Source: Oehlia diaphana (Eukaryota > Glomeromycota > Glomeromycetes > Glomerales > Glomeraceae). Taken from it: DNA of 51,748 bases. The stretch is taken from contig QZLH01000431.1 of the NCBI GenBank assembly GCA_003833135.1, positions 36,173-87,920 on the forward strand. Reading direction: 5' to 3'. Below the pieces are notes generated by a model. That model did no database searches. It was not told the origin of the DNA and worked only from the letters and a program-made list of their open reading frames with translations. Of this stretch, positions 23,062-35,622 are shown one piece after another; positions within the stretch are counted from its first letter, which is position 1; every line of letters starts with the position of its first letter. The position numbers and the translations under genes were made by a program.

Positions 23062-26000
23062 TTAATCATTTTTGTTATGATGTCTTTGTTGATTTTGCTG
23101 TTGAATACTTTTCTTTATATTCTTAAACTTTTCCCAATTATTTTTTAGAATCCTACAAAAGAAAAAAAATCGTGTTTAGTAAACCTGTACGATATCGGTA
23201 TAAGGTGCTATTTATCTACTGGGAATGTATAGCGCTTAATAGCTAAATGCTAATAGTTAAAGCTTTAAGTAAAGTTTCCAGTAGCCAAAATGACTAAACT
23301 ATTAGTGAAATTAAGTAATTAAAAGTTATTGTTGGAGCTTTACCTCATTCTTTGAATAGCAATGACAGCGTTTACGGCACCCTTAAGCTTTATAAGAGAT
23401 TGTGGAATATATTTAATTCGCGACGAATTCTGTATCAATAGTAATGTAGCATGTTCACTATTATATAGTGATGATGGATGTTCATAAATAAACACGTTTT
23501 TTTAAAAAAAAAGAGATAAAAAAGTGAAAAAAAGATAAAAAAGAGATAAAAAAGACAAAAAAAAAAACAAAAAAAAATAGCCGACTTATAATATTACCAT
23601 GACTCAGTGCCACCCATTAAAATCATTAAGAACCTTTTTTGGTAACATAAATCGGCTCGGAATCCGGTTTCTCTATGAGATCTAGCTTTAAGAAATTTTA
23701 CTTCTTTAAGAAGAAGATTACAATCCTCTACGTGCTGTTTTTTTTCATCTCTATACTTTTGTTTATAATCTTCAACCTTTTTTACAAGTTATGTTCAAAA
23801 CATCAAAAATACGAAAAATAAATTTTTAACAATTATTTGTAACAAATTAAAATTGTCATGAATCCTTTTTACCTCTTCATCCCATTGAGCGTTAGCTTCT
23901 TGATCCATTCTATTAAAAGCATAGGAGATTAAAATCCAAACAAACGAAAAAAACAGAACATTTTAATCTAAAACCTACTTTTCTTTTCTTAAAACATTGA
24001 ACTGTGTATTAAGTATTTGCAAATCGTCTTTTAATTGTCTATTTTCTTCCACTAATTGGAAGTGTTCATTGCTGTTTATTGTTGACTTTTGTTTTTCCAA
24101 CTTAGCTATTTTGACCGAAAGTTCACGATAGCGTTCTCGCTCAGATTGCAGTTGATCTTCGTAATTAGATAATTGTGTATTCTTTTCCTGATGATCGCGA
24201 CGTTCGGATTGTAATTGTTCGGTTACGTTTTCTATTTCGACTCCAAGTGCTTTCATGTGTTCAATTTTAGCACGTATTTCTTCTTCTAAGGAATCTTTTA
24301 TCTATAGGCAAATAATAATAAAAAAGGCGTTTAGATATAAATGATAACGTACACCCTATAAATATCACAAATACCTCATTAGCGACTCTGTTTTGGTTTT
24401 TCAAAATAGTTATTTCTTTAAGAGCATTATTTTTTATCTTATTTAATTGAACCTTCGACTCCTGTTCTTGTTTAAGAGCTGCTTCAAGGTCAGCTATTCT
24501 TTGACTTGCTCTCTCGGCTGACACTTCCTTTTCTGAATATAGTATAATAAATATTAATATAAAATATAGATATCTTTACATATCAAAATCTTTTACCTTT
24601 TTGTAAGTTACGTATTTGTTTGTTTAACTCTGCAGATGAAGCTTGTTTTGATTGGTATCTAACAGACTCCTTTTCAAAATTTTCAACTTTCCGTTGCAAT
24701 TCTGTTCTCTCTTTGATTAAGGTAGCCTTTTCTAATGTCAAAGTTTTTTTTTCAGCACTGACAGATGACAATTCGGCATCCAAATCTTTGATTTTAGAGG
24801 TTAATTTTTCGATTTCCTGAATAAATAAAAATTTAGTTGTCAAATAAGGTATTCGAATAACACATATTTTTATACCTTTTGTAAGTCTTTAATTTCTTTT
24901 TGATGAGTCTCTTTTAATGCTCGATTCTTTTTAGCTATTGTTTCCTTTTCTTTCTGCCATGCTTCTTGAAGTTTATTATGACCAGCTTCTATTTCTGCCA
25001 ATTGTTGTACCTTAATATTTTTATTGGCCTCTTGTAGAGTTTTACGCTCTTTAGTCCAACGATGTTTCAAAGCCTCCAGATCAGCTTGATGAGTTTCAAC
25101 TAAACCTGACCAGTCTTTTCTTAATTTTTCGTACTGTTGGACTTGTTCCTTAAGGGCCGATTCAGTTTGGTGATATTTCTCCTCAAATTTTTCTGCTTGC
25201 AACTTGAAATCTTGAAGTTGCTGTGATGAATTATTCACTTGAGTTATTAAACTCTCTATTCGTAATTTCATTTCTTTTTCTTTGCTTGAACTAGATACTT
25301 GAAGTTCCTTAACCATTTCTCTTAAAGTTGAGTTGGTCTCAACTTCTTGTAGCCAAAGGTTGCAAAGTTCCCCACATTTAGTTAATAGATCATTTTTAAC
25401 ATCAGGATCGACACTACCCTTATCAACTTTCTTCAAATTAGTCAAAGTAGACAAAGTATTCTTTAATGCTTTTACTTGCTCATCTTTCTGTTGAAATAAA
25501 CCAAGGTTAGCCTCATAATCTGCGATAACTTGACCTTGAGCAGCAACCAATCTTCGTAGTTTTTCTGTTTCTCTTTGATGATTATCCATTTCTTGAACGA
25601 CTAAAATGGAAGCACTGTTATTGGAAATAATTTGTTCTTCGTCTGTCAAATTTGATAATAACGAAAATAATTCTTTAATTTGCATGGATAATTGTAAATT
25701 ATCCGTTGCCAGTTCATGACCGCTTGTTATCAAGACGTTAATCTGATTTTTGGTCTCAGTACTACCATCTTCCAAACGCTTACGACTGGCTGTAAAATCT
25801 ATAAAATAAAATGAAGTTTGAAAAGTTGAATACTAATATTCATCAGATGAATTCAAAATAAAATAGGACAATAATAAATACCTTTTAATAATTCTTTATG
25901 TAATTTAGAAAATGTTGCAAATTTCGACACGTATTTTTCTAATGTCGGAGCCAATTCTTTAAATAAATGAATACCATCTGTCATTTCCGATTTGTTACGT

Positions 26001-29000
26001 TCTTGATCTAACATTGCGGACGCGAAATTCTCAATCTGAGATACAAACTGTGTTGGAGATTTAATGATACTACTTCCAGCTTTAACTATAGCTTGTAAAT
26101 CCTGACGCTTAACCTCAACCGTATCATTCGAGTTATTGTTTGTAACATTAGAAGTTTTACTTAATCGAGAGTTGAGTCGACTTTGCTTCTTGGAAGGTGA
26201 ATTCGAAAGAGCTGCTTCTACCAAACGTTTTAAATGACTAGCATTTTCTTCCATAACTTTTTGCATATCCGCAGTTTGTTGATGCAATCCTTCCAATAAG
26301 GATTGAACATTTTGCATCGATGATGGATCATTTGTTGTTTGGTTGTTATTACCGTGAGATAAATTATTTTGTTGCGCGATAACTCGTATAAGTTCATCCA
26401 TATATTCAACAGTCTGGAGATTATTCTTAAGAGTCGCATCAATATCTCTTTCAAACCTATTTTATTACGAGATTCAGAAAAAGGATTTATGTTAATTGTA
26501 GAATTGATATATTAATAAATTCGATAATTTAATAATGAATATACTTACATGACACTACGATTGGATATTACGTTATTTGGAGTATCTCGTGTACTATCAT
26601 CAGAGTTAACACCACCACATCGGGGACATTTTCCATTTTGCAATTGTGCTTCTAAATCGGCGACATGCTGTTGTTTACGTATTAGTTCATCTCTCAACAA
26701 TACGATAGTTTTATCTGTGTTTTGTACACATTCTTCCATAAAATGTATTTTTTTTCGAGCATCTTCAAGTTTCTGAGAAAGATCACGAGCCATAGATAAC
26801 GCCTTCTCGAGATCAAAATTCTTAGATTCTAACTGTTCATTTAGATTGTCTATTTGGGTTTTAAGTGATTTCATTTCAGGTTGGATGGATCTTATACTTG
26901 ATCTACGAGGAGTAAGAGTCGACCGACGATTTAAAGAAATTTCACCATTACGCAATAACGAAAAATCTTGTGATAAACTAATGTCCATGACCTACATTCA
27001 TTAATTAATATTTTAATTGTTAAAAACAAAAAAATTGGTTTAATTAAAAAATATTCAAAAACATATACCTTATCATCAGAATAAATTGAAGATGTCATCA
27101 ATTCGCTAATGCCTTCAACGATTTCACCTCGAGTTCTTTCACCAGGTCGTGTTAAAACTGATTTTGAAAAAGACTTGCTTTGTTCTTTTATTAATTTCTC
27201 TTCTCTCGACCTAAGAATTCGTTTAAGTTCATCGTTTTTAAGCTGAAGCTCCTGGATTGTAGCGGATTTAACACTATCTAATGCTTTCTGTGCTGCTTCG
27301 GAAAGCTGATACCTAAGTTTTCCGTTTTCAGTATTGGCTTTGTCGAGTTTAGTTTGCATTTCTTCAATCATTTGTTCGTATTGATAAACCAATGAATTAC
27401 CACCGGAACTTATAGTACTGACTGATGCAGTATCATTATTTTGATCCCTATTACGAACTTCCTGAATAGCATTTTGTAATTGTAGATTTTTTGATTTCAT
27501 CTCTAGCTCATTTAAATCAATCTTGGATTTAAGATCTGCAATTTCAGCCTCTCTATCCATTAATAATTTTTTTGTAGTATCAAAGGACTGTCTCAATTCG
27601 TTTAACTGTGAAACTTGATCTTTTTGAGCCGTTAATTCAGCCTCAAGAGAAGCACATTTAGTTCGATGTGCTAAAACTTCACTTTCTAAAAATACGAGTC
27701 TTTCTTCATCCTCTGATCCCGTACTTGCTGATCCATTACGATTATTTGAGTTTTGAACTGATTTAGACTGTGATTCAAAATTTTTTACAAGTTCGTTCAT
27801 TTCATTCAATTGAATTTCAATCCTCTGGATTTTATCATTAGCCGCCAAAATTTCATTTGAAAGGTTGGAATTATTTTCCTTAAGTTTATCCCTCTCATTT
27901 CGAATAAATAAAAGTATTTCTCTTGCTTTGACAGCATCGCTAGAACTCTTACTTTTTGGTTCTAATTCACTAATTTCACCAAAAACATCTTTCAATTCTT
28001 GCAAATATTGGCCCATATACGTTAATTTCTGTTCCATTTCTTCATGTTGAGTGAGAAGAGAATCTACATCTTGTTCTGTTGCTTTAACTTGAGATTCCAA
28101 GCTATCCCTTTCCGCTTTCAATATTTCATTCTCTTCGATCAACCTTGTCATCTCTTCTGAACAATTAGAACGAATCGTAGAGAGTTGAGCTTTTTGCTCT
28201 TCAAAACGTTCATTTGCTGAATTGATCTTTTTAGTTGTTAAATCAATATCACTAGTGATATCTTCTAACTCATATACTAATTTTTCTTTCTCAGTACTCA
28301 AAGTATCTTTCCGAGATTGTAATTCATTTTTCTGATTTTCAAGAAATCTAATTTGTTTTTCCAAATTTCGGTTTGTTTCTCCTAATGTTTTAAGTCGAGA
28401 TTCATATCTTTTATTTTCAGTTTCATATTCTACATTCCATTCAGCACATTGACCACGAGCGGAAGCTAATTGCTCACTAAGTTCACCTGTTTCCTTCACA
28501 AGATCATCAATTTTTTTATTATCCGTCTCTTTTTGAGAATTATGTAGAGACTCTAATTGTTTGTAATCTACCGATAAACGGTCGAAATTGCTCGTTAACT
28601 TTGTATTTAGATCAGATAATTTTGTTCTCTCTAAAGTAAGCTTTGAAACTTGATCTTTTAATTCTTGAATTTCCTCTTCAAATATTTGACGATTATTTAC
28701 TACAGAAGAATAATCTTCTGATAACTTACTAATACGAGATTTATATGAATTTATTCGTTCTTCACCATCACGACGTAATTCTTGAAGTTCTTTTTCTAAT
28801 TTTGGAACAATATCAGAAGGCATATCGCGTTTTTCTTCTTCACGAGCGAGCATCTCTTCTTGAGCTAACTCCTTTTCAGTTTCCAAAAGGTCCAATCTTT
28901 CTTTAAATTCTTCATTAGATCTTTTTAAAAGTTCATTTGACTGTTTATAAAGAGTCAATTCACGTTCTAAAGAATTTAATTCTTCGGTAAGACTCATGAC

Positions 29001-29267
29001 GTAAGGATGAGATTGTAAAGTTTCTTTTTCTTCTTCGTCACAATCCTCAAAATCATACTCTTCGTGTAATAAATTATTCTTAAGATATATCGCATTTATG
29101 TTTTCATTATTAATTTCGTCATCGGAATCATAGTCTTGTCCGACAATGGAAGTTTTTTCAGGTACAGAAGCTTTTCCTTTACGAGATATGTCGTAAGGTT
29201 TACTCATGGTTGAAATACGATCTTCTAAATCACGTAAATAAGTGTTAGAAGAGTCGGGACTACTCAT
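23062..29267 (-). CDS. PACT-domain coiled-coil protein, pericentrin/Pcp1-like spindle-pole scaffold
   Basis: Eleven exons, in gene order: 29267-27069, 26991-26549, 26456-25882, 25798-24876, 24816-24597, 24532-24375, 24301-23979, 23909-23873, 23776-23598, 23457-23344, 23152-23062; 1,753 residues. An acidic N-terminus (about 1-90) is followed by about 1,500 residues of nearly continuous coiled coil with Ser/Asn-rich breaks. The C-terminal end is a PACT domain: FRADLCYQKRFLMILMGG near 1655, CEHATLLLI after it, and AVNAVIAIQRMR then NNWEKFKNIKK. PACT domains dock calmodulin and anchor pericentrin, AKAP450 and yeast Pcp1/Spc110 to centrosomes or spindle pole bodies, where they recruit gamma-tubulin. 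A CPRCGG pair (Cys855, Cys858) sits in one break. It starts 586 bp from the divergent LRR gene. Confidence 0.9.
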
Positions 29268-29853
29268 GTTGTTTTTTTTTGTTAACTGTCAAGAGTTAAT
29301 AAACAAAGTTTATTATAATGTAATAAAAGTTTTTCTTTTTGCTCGTAAAAAAAAAAAAATTATTATTATCGTTATTATCGTTATTATCGTGGGGATATTA
29401 AGTAAAAAAAAAAAAATTTATTATAATTAATTATAATTATTATTATTTCTGTATATAGAGAAAGAGAAAAAAAGTATCTTTTTTTTTTTTTTCACAAAAA
29501 TTAAATCGTTTTTTTTAAAATATAAACATAACAAAAAAGAAAGAGAAAAATGAAAAATACAATTTTGTTTTGATAAACAGCATAAACATATAATTATAAC
29601 GAGTTTTTTTTTTTCGTCACCACTTTTTTTTTATCAAAAAAGTTGATTGTCATTGTTACACAACAAACTCATTTCGAAAAAGGAAACACTTCATTGCTTA
29701 ACTTTGTTTACATAATGATCCTGGGAATATTCATTTACAATCGGAAATTTATTGCGTTATCCTCTCCTTTTCTTTTATACTTATGATAATTTCTTTCCTT
29801 ACTTCCTCTTTTTTTTAAAAAAAATTTTTTTTTTTATAATAAATCAAAAAATC
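29268..29853. promoter_or_regulatory. Divergent upstream region with 9-bp repeats
   Basis: Shared upstream region of the PACT gene and the LRR gene. TTATTATCG is repeated three times perfectly at 29363-29389. Each copy contains a TTATC GATA-type core. The rest is homopolymeric A and T. The promoter role is inferred from position. Confidence 0.45.
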
Positions 29854-31071
29854 ATGGTTCAAGCACAAGAATGGTTGGATAAAAAATATCCTAAAGAAAT
29901 AAGAAGTAATATAACAGAAATAAATATTAGTAAAAATTACAATATATTAGAAAATGAATATCTTGTAGGAAATTTAAAATTAGAAGGATTTAAAAATTTA
30001 AAAAAATTTGATTGTAGTAGAAATTCCATTACAAACCTTGATATGAATGATAGTATTAATATAAAAAAATTAAAATGTTCATCAAATAAAATTCAAATAT
30101 TAAAAATAGAAAAATTAATTAAAATTAAAGTAATAGAATGTGAAAATAATCAAATAATTGAATTAAATTTAAATAATTTTAAAAATTTAGAAAAATTAAA
30201 TTGTTGTGGTAATAAATTAAAAGAATTAAAAATTAATAATTTAAATAATTTAGAATTATTATATTGTTCATATAATAAATTAATTAATTTAAATTTAATT
30301 AATTGTTTAAATCTTAATAAGATTAATTGTGATAATAATAAGATTAAAGAAATTAAATTACCATTAAATAATCAAAGATTAGAAATATTAAATTTAAATA
30401 GTAATAATTTATTATATCAAGATTTAAATATTTTTAGTAAAATTATTAATTTAAAAAGATTAGATATAGGAAATAATGAATTTAAAGAAAGGAAATATAA
30501 TAAATTTTATGGTTCTTTAGAATTATTAAAAAATCTTGAAAAATTAGAATATTTAGAAATTAGTGATACTGATATAGATAAAGGCTTAGAATATTTATCT
30601 GATAGTGTTGAAGAAATTGGTTGTTCAATTTTTAATAGAGGTCAATGTGGTGTAAAGAAAATTAAGGATAAACTTTGTTTATTCGTTTCTTTTGAAGATG
30701 ATGGATATTTTACTTGTAAATTTCAACCTTGGAAAATGTTGAATAAATTGGAAGAAAAAAATAAACAACTTGAAAAAGATTTTGAAGAGGAAAGATCCAT
30801 TCGTATTTCTTTACAAGATCAAATTAATGAATATTTTCAAAAGAATTTACAATTACAAAATGATTTGCGGCAAATCGATATGGAAAATCAACAATTACAA
30901 AAAAAGTTGTCAAATTTACAAATCCAAAATATAAATCAACAATCAGATTCAATTATTCATCAATTTTCCGCTTTTGAAAATCAAATTGAAGAATTTGATG
31001 ATTCTTTTCAAGAAGAAGAAGAAGGATCGGATTGTTCGTTTGAAGTAGTTTCTCAAGAAATTATAGAATAA
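29854..31071 (+). CDS. LRR protein with C-terminal coiled coil
   Basis: 405 residues, single exon. The ATG at 29854 (MVQAQEWLDKKYPKE) is chosen because the upstream in-frame stretch is low-complexity and has no ATG. About ten leucine-rich repeats of 21-23 residues cover roughly 35-250, with a recurring Cys-x-x-N (KLNCCGNKLKEL, LLYCSYNKLINL). A coiled coil lies at about 285-360 and an acidic tail (EEEEGSDCSFE) ends the protein. The AQEWLDxxYPK start marks a lineage-expanded LRR family, often fused to kinases in these fungi. No kinase follows here. The function is unknown, presumably protein binding. Codons are extremely A/T-rich, more so than in neighbouring genes. Confidence 0.85.
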   Translation: MVQAQEWLDKKYPKEIRSNITEINISKNYNILENEYLVGNLKLEGFKNLKKFDCSRNSITNLDMNDSINIKKLKCSSNKIQILKIEKLIKIKVIECENNQIIELNLNNFKNLEKLNCCGNKLKELKINNLNNLELLYCSYNKLINLNLINCLNLNKINCDNNKIKEIKLPLNNQRLEILNLNSNNLLYQDLNIFSKIINLKRLDIGNNEFKERKYNKFYGSLELLKNLEKLEYLEISDTDIDKGLEYLSDSVEEIGCSIFNRGQCGVKKIKDKLCLFVSFEDDGYFTCKFQPWKMLNKLEEKNKQLEKDFEEERSIRISLQDQINEYFQKNLQLQNDLRQIDMENQQLQKKLSNLQIQNINQQSDSIIHQFSAFENQIEEFDDSFQEEEEGSDCSFEVVSQEIIE

Positions 31072-31078
31072 TTAACAT

Positions 31079-31155
31079 TGTTATAGCCAGCGTGTGTTTT
31101 TTGCGTGTTTTTGTTATAACTAGCGCGTGTTTTTGTTATAACCAGCGTGTATTTT
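31079..31155. repeat. About 23-bp degenerate tandem repeat, three copies
   Basis: TTGTTATA followed by (G/A)(C)(C/T)AGCG(C)GTGTTTTT recurs from 31079, 31111 and 31133, just after the LRR stop codon. The copies differ at a few positions and by an 8-bp insertion in the first. Confidence 0.75.
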
Positions 31156-31160
31156 ATTTA

Positions 31161-31195
31161 TTATATTATATTATATTATATTATATTATATTATA
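31161..31195. repeat. (TTATA) pentanucleotide microsatellite
   Basis: Seven perfect copies of TTATA. Confidence 0.9.
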
Positions 31196-32017
31196 TTATT
31201 TTTTATCAATTAAATAAAAGTATTATTTCTATTAATGTGATGTGTGCGTTGCGTTTGATTTAATACATACTGTACTTATATAATTCAGCCGCTAATAAAC
31301 GGTTTGATCTTAGTTTGATTTAGCACAAATCGTTTTTATTTATTTTATTTTACTTTAAGAAGTGCTACTAATAAATCGTATTTTTCCGAATAAAATCATG
31401 TGACAAATAATTTTTACAAGCCTGAACCTTTCCTCTTTTGGTTAAAATATATATTACATTATCGTTCTGTAATATATGTCTCATGTTGCTTGAAAATTTA
31501 TTTGTGTGGCTGACACTTGTATCGGGAATCTATGTTTGGAGATTTTTTGATATCTTAAATCTTTCCGTAATTAAGTTCTTCAATGAATTTAAATTGATTG
31601 AGTAACAATAAAAAATTCTTTCATTTATGCAAAGTATGCTTAATCTGATTACCCCCCAGTTTGGTCAAACAATTTGAAATAAAATATGCAAAATTTTGCA
31701 TTTTTGTGTTTAATCTCTCCCGTTATCCGTTTTAAACAATGTTTACTTTTTTCTATATTTAAACTTTACCCATTATAAAAATAGCCGTTAAAGAATCAGG
31801 GTTTTTTTTTTTCTTTCCGTGATGGGATTTTTCATTTAAATTTCATTAGACACGAAAAAGAAAAACTTGTTCTTTACATTTTTTTTTTAATAATTTAATT
31901 TTTTACTCTTATATAATAATAAATAATAATCGTAATAATCTTTTTTTATTTATTTTTTTTTTGAATATTTCTTTATTTTAATAAATTTTACCGTGTAAAA
32001 GACTTTATAACTTTAAG

Positions 32018-33276
32018 ATGAACCATTTTAATTTTATGATAATTTTAGTTAGTTTATTAGCTTTGAGTTTATTAAATTCTGTCGATTTTGTCTCATGTCA
32101 AGATCCAGCACCAGCTCCTGCTCCAGGAACTCCAGCTCCAGGAACTCCTGCTCCAGCTCCAGGTCCTGCTGCTCCTGGAATAATACCTACCACTATCGGA
32201 ACTATAACAAGTAAAATATTATTTATTTAACATTTATATTATGTCCAAATAATAATAACCCTAATTTCAAATTAGAGGAACCTGATTTATCATCAGTACC
32301 ACAAGGTCTTCTTGTGCCAAAAGGAAATAACTTTGCTTTCGTGCTTAACGCGCGTGGAAATCAAAAATATCAATGTGTCTCCACTTCCAAACAATGGTTA
32401 CATGGTAAGTTTTAAATTCCCTTCTTTAACGCGTTTTACTTTTACTTTTACTTATGAATCACGTGTTATTTTTCATCATAGTTGATTCTGAAGCTATGCT
32501 CATCAACGATAAAAGTGATACACAACAACATTTTGATCCCGCTTTTGTAGTAGTACAACACAATACAACCAAGACGCGTAAGTTCAATTCCATTATTATT
32601 TACTATTATTTTATCATCTTTAAACCTAACGAATTATTATAATTTACTTAGCTACTCAGGGTGGAAATTATACTTGGAATTCCTTACTTCCAAGTGATAA
32701 TAGCCAAGTAATTGCTAAGGTCGTAAATTCTGCTGATTCCCCCCAAAGTACTAATAATATACCTTGGGAATTAAATGTCGCCACAGTGAGTGTAAAATAA
32801 TTGTATTATGTATTAAAAGTATTGAGCTTATAAATTAACATTATCTTTTCAAAAAAAAAAAAAAAAAAGTTTAGGAGTGAAGCAGGCAGACTTAGCAAGA
32901 TATCATATATCCTTAAAATAAATACAAATGGTGGTGCTGCCCCTCCTACGGATCAATGTAAATAACAATAATTTATTGAAATTTATTTATTATATTAAAC
33001 CTATCTATTAATATTATTCTTCATTTCATAGGCGGGGTACAATATATTGATGGTTTTATACAACCTGTTCAATACGAAGCTGATTATTTGTTTTATGAAG
33101 GTACTTTACCTGGTTCTGGTACACCTACTGATCAACCTGCTAACCCTTCTGAATCTGCTTCTTCGTCATCTACTTCTAAGACTAATGATGGTTATTCTTC
33201 AAAACCAATTGGTCCTGGAAAATTGAGTTGGGTTGCCATTGTTGGATTTATTTCTGTTGGTGTTATATCATTCTAG
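32018..33276 (+). CDS. GPI-anchored secreted protein with DUF3455 domain
   Basis: Six exons: 32018-32210, 32276-32404, 32482-32577, 32652-32785, 32870-32957, 33032-33276; 294 residues. A signal peptide (about 1-27) precedes a Pro/Ala-rich linker (about 30-55). The main domain (about 70-240) carries LVPKGNNFAFVLNARGNQKY, CVSTSKQWLHVDSEAML, IPWELNVATF, LSKISYILKINTNGG and a Cys followed by YEADYLFYEG. This is the order seen in DUF3455 proteins of fungi and bacteria. A Ser/Thr-rich stretch and a 17-residue hydrophobic tail ending VGVISF indicate a GPI anchor. It therefore probably sits on the plasma membrane or in the cell wall. The activity of DUF3455 is not known. Exon 5 uses an unusual A-run acceptor at 32869 because the next AG gives a stop. 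Confidence 0.85.
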
Positions 33277-34029
33277 AAAGTTAATATAAATTATATATAG
33301 AATTTTCTCAAGAAAATTATCAATTTAAGAATCTGATAATAATACATCAGTACCAGTTAATAAAATGATTTATTTCTCTTTCAGAGATAAATGGGTTTAA
33401 TTATTGTTTTGTTACTTGATTAAAGTTATGATTTTTCGCTTATAATTTTCGTTTATACTTCTAACCCGATATATTTCAATACTCGATATATTAAAAACCC
33501 GATATATTTCATATATTTCAAAACTCTAAAACCCGATAAAGTGATAAAATTGATCGTAATATTTCACATTAAATCTAATCTTAGAATATAGAATGTAAAG
33601 TAGTTTGCCCAAATACCATTACGTTGACAATAATACCACCAAACGTTAAGCCATAAACCAAACAATTTATAGTATTGAAATCATTTGTACACACAGTAAA
33701 CCATATTGATAACAAAATGATAACAATGTATAAATTGATTAGATCTATATAATTTTTTGTTTTCAAGAATTTCCTGATCTTCACAAAATCCCAAACCCAT
33801 AATTTACGATTTTTTTTATAAATTAGCAGATGATTTCTTAACAGATACGTACCCTGCTCATTTGCTGGCCACAAGTGGACGGCTGTCACTATTACTTTAT
33901 TCGGGCTTCGGCACGAATCCCTTCAAGGCTGAGATGGTAATAACGGGACCAGTTTTTTATCAAATAATAATGTAAACTTATAACTAATCTTATACACAAA
34001 TTTTTTATAAGCTCTATTTATATCTTTAA
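33277..34029. other. Intergenic, start of repeat-rich region
   Basis: No intact gene. It contains short repeats of CCCGATATATT and similar (33,464-33,510) and the GC-rich island listed separately. A 102-residue hydrophobic open frame on the minus strand (33581-33889) begins inside the island and was not accepted as a gene. Confidence 0.5.
33838..33950 (-). repeat. GC-rich island, likely end of a dispersed repeat
   Basis: About 110 bp at roughly half GC stands out within DNA of about one quarter GC. On the minus strand it reads from CTGGTCCCG through GAAGGGATTCGTGCCGAAGC to GTGGCCAGCAAATGAGCAGG. The abrupt change in composition and lack of a gene point to inserted, probably multicopy DNA, such as the end of a retroelement or SINE. 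A GATTCGTGC stretch partly resembles a pol III B box. Family is not established. Confidence 0.4.
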
Positions 34030-35323
34030 ACGATAAAAAATCTAATTTTTAAACGATTCAATTATTCCAAATTATTAGACAAATCTAATAGCTTTAGGAT
34101 AAGTAGAAAGTGAACCACTACCCCATTTATTATATAAACAATATAAAGTTCATGACCAAAAATGTCGGACTATAATCTAAACCATAATATATGCCATTAT
34201 TATAACCTACTTTTGCGCTTTTGAAGATTTGTTCTATTTGTAAATGAAAGTATAAAACTAAGTAGATTTGTAACTATTACATGTATCCCATTGAAGTGGA
34301 TTGCATCCTCCAACTATTGTTCAGATATAACTATAGTGGCCCCCTTTATTATCACATTTTTCATGAAATGTTGTGATCATCTCTATTTTTTTTCTTTTCA
34401 ATCCAACTAATCCAACTAGTAAAAGTTTTTAAGTGATGAGATTTAATTATAGTTGAGCAAGGATATCTCGGAAGCTGTATATTAGTATTTGGTTTATGAT
34501 TTGGTACTAAAGTATATTGTTAATTTTTCGGTAATAATGCTTTAAAGGGATATATTTTTAAGAGGAAATCTTCCGAATATTATAAAATCCAACTAATGAA
34601 ATAATCTATTTAATCCTCTTTTCATTACTGTAAAATCATTTTTATTCCATTTGTTAATGTCTTGTTGAATGATAGATTGTTGTCCGCACGTCCACTTTAA
34701 TAAATTTTCCCAAAAGGTAATTAGTTATTTCTAAAATAGCATAATTTAAGGAAAGAAAATTTAATGGATTTCAATAAGCAATTAATGAGTAAAACAAATT
34801 CCTTAAATACAAAAATCTCATAATTCATTAAAAAAAAAACTTTGATAAATTAAAGTAATTTGATTATAAAATCTTCATGATTTTCAAACAATATGTGCAA
34901 TTAAAGGTTGAATTTCAAAATTCTTGTAATAATAAAAGATTTAATATCATATGAGATTGTAATTTTATCAAATCGATACTTCCATTATATATAACTTTGT
35001 CAAAAGTTAATAAGAAGAAATTGTCATTAGACGAAAGAAAAAAAATTTCAATCTTTTAAAAAAATTCTTTAAAAATGAGTTGAAAAGTCCTTAAAAATAT
35101 TCAACTACTTTAGGTGAATTATTTTAAAATAATCATCTTTTTCCTTCAACATCATCTTTTGTAGTAAATTTCTTATTAAAAAAATTCGGATTGTGTTTTT
35201 AATAGTACAAATGAATGAGCATGAAATTCTTTTATTTTTGATTTTTCATTAGCATATATTTTTACATCATAATCTTTAAAAAGTTTTTTTTTTAATTATT
35301 TCTTCATATAATTTCTTGCCCAT
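34030..35323 (-). pseudogene. BTB-BACK-TLDc gene relic, copy 1 (most complete)
   Basis: Read on the minus strand from an ATG at 35323 and allowing frame changes, all three domains appear in order. BTB: YDVKIYANEKSK, KEFHAHSFVLLKTQSEFF. BACK end: LLKWTCGQQ and DINKWNKNDF. TLDc: HEKCDNKG, VGGCNPLQWD, EDSFIFSF, VGYNNGIYYGLDYSPTF, then KWGSGSLSTYPKAIRF. Frameshifts and stops are frequent, for example a stop after NSPKVVEYF. It is therefore not expressed as a full protein. BTB-BACK proteins are usually cullin-3 adaptors, and TLDc domains are linked to oxidation resistance and V-ATPase regulation. Family recognition is by eye. Confidence 0.75.
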
Positions 35324-35622
35324 GATGCAAATCTGATAAATACGGTAAACTACATGTACGTCAGTGCTATTTATAATAACGCTTTTTGGAAATCTTTATA
35401 ATTATTTAATATTGGTGAGAATTTTTATGATTAAAAAAATACCATTTGCTAATATATTTTAGGATAAGAACTATATATATTACTATACCAAAATATTCAT
35501 TAGATGGTTGGGATTCATATGAAATCTGAAAAAATATCGTATCAAAATTATATACTGTATGCTCTCTCGTATAGTGAAAAAGAAATTTTATCAGTTTTTA
35601 ATATGTATCGATTATGATTAAA

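Larger units (their letters stand above)
31072..32017. other. Intergenic with tandem repeats
   Basis: Between the LRR and DUF3455 genes. The first 125 bases hold two tandem repeat blocks, listed separately. The rest is AT-rich and non-coding. The last about 150 bases before 32018 should contain the promoter. Confidence 0.5.

Noticed and set aside
33581..33889. 102-codon hydrophobic open frame (-)
   Set aside because: It starts inside the GC-rich repeat-like island and continues in AT-rich DNA where hydrophobic codons are expected by composition.
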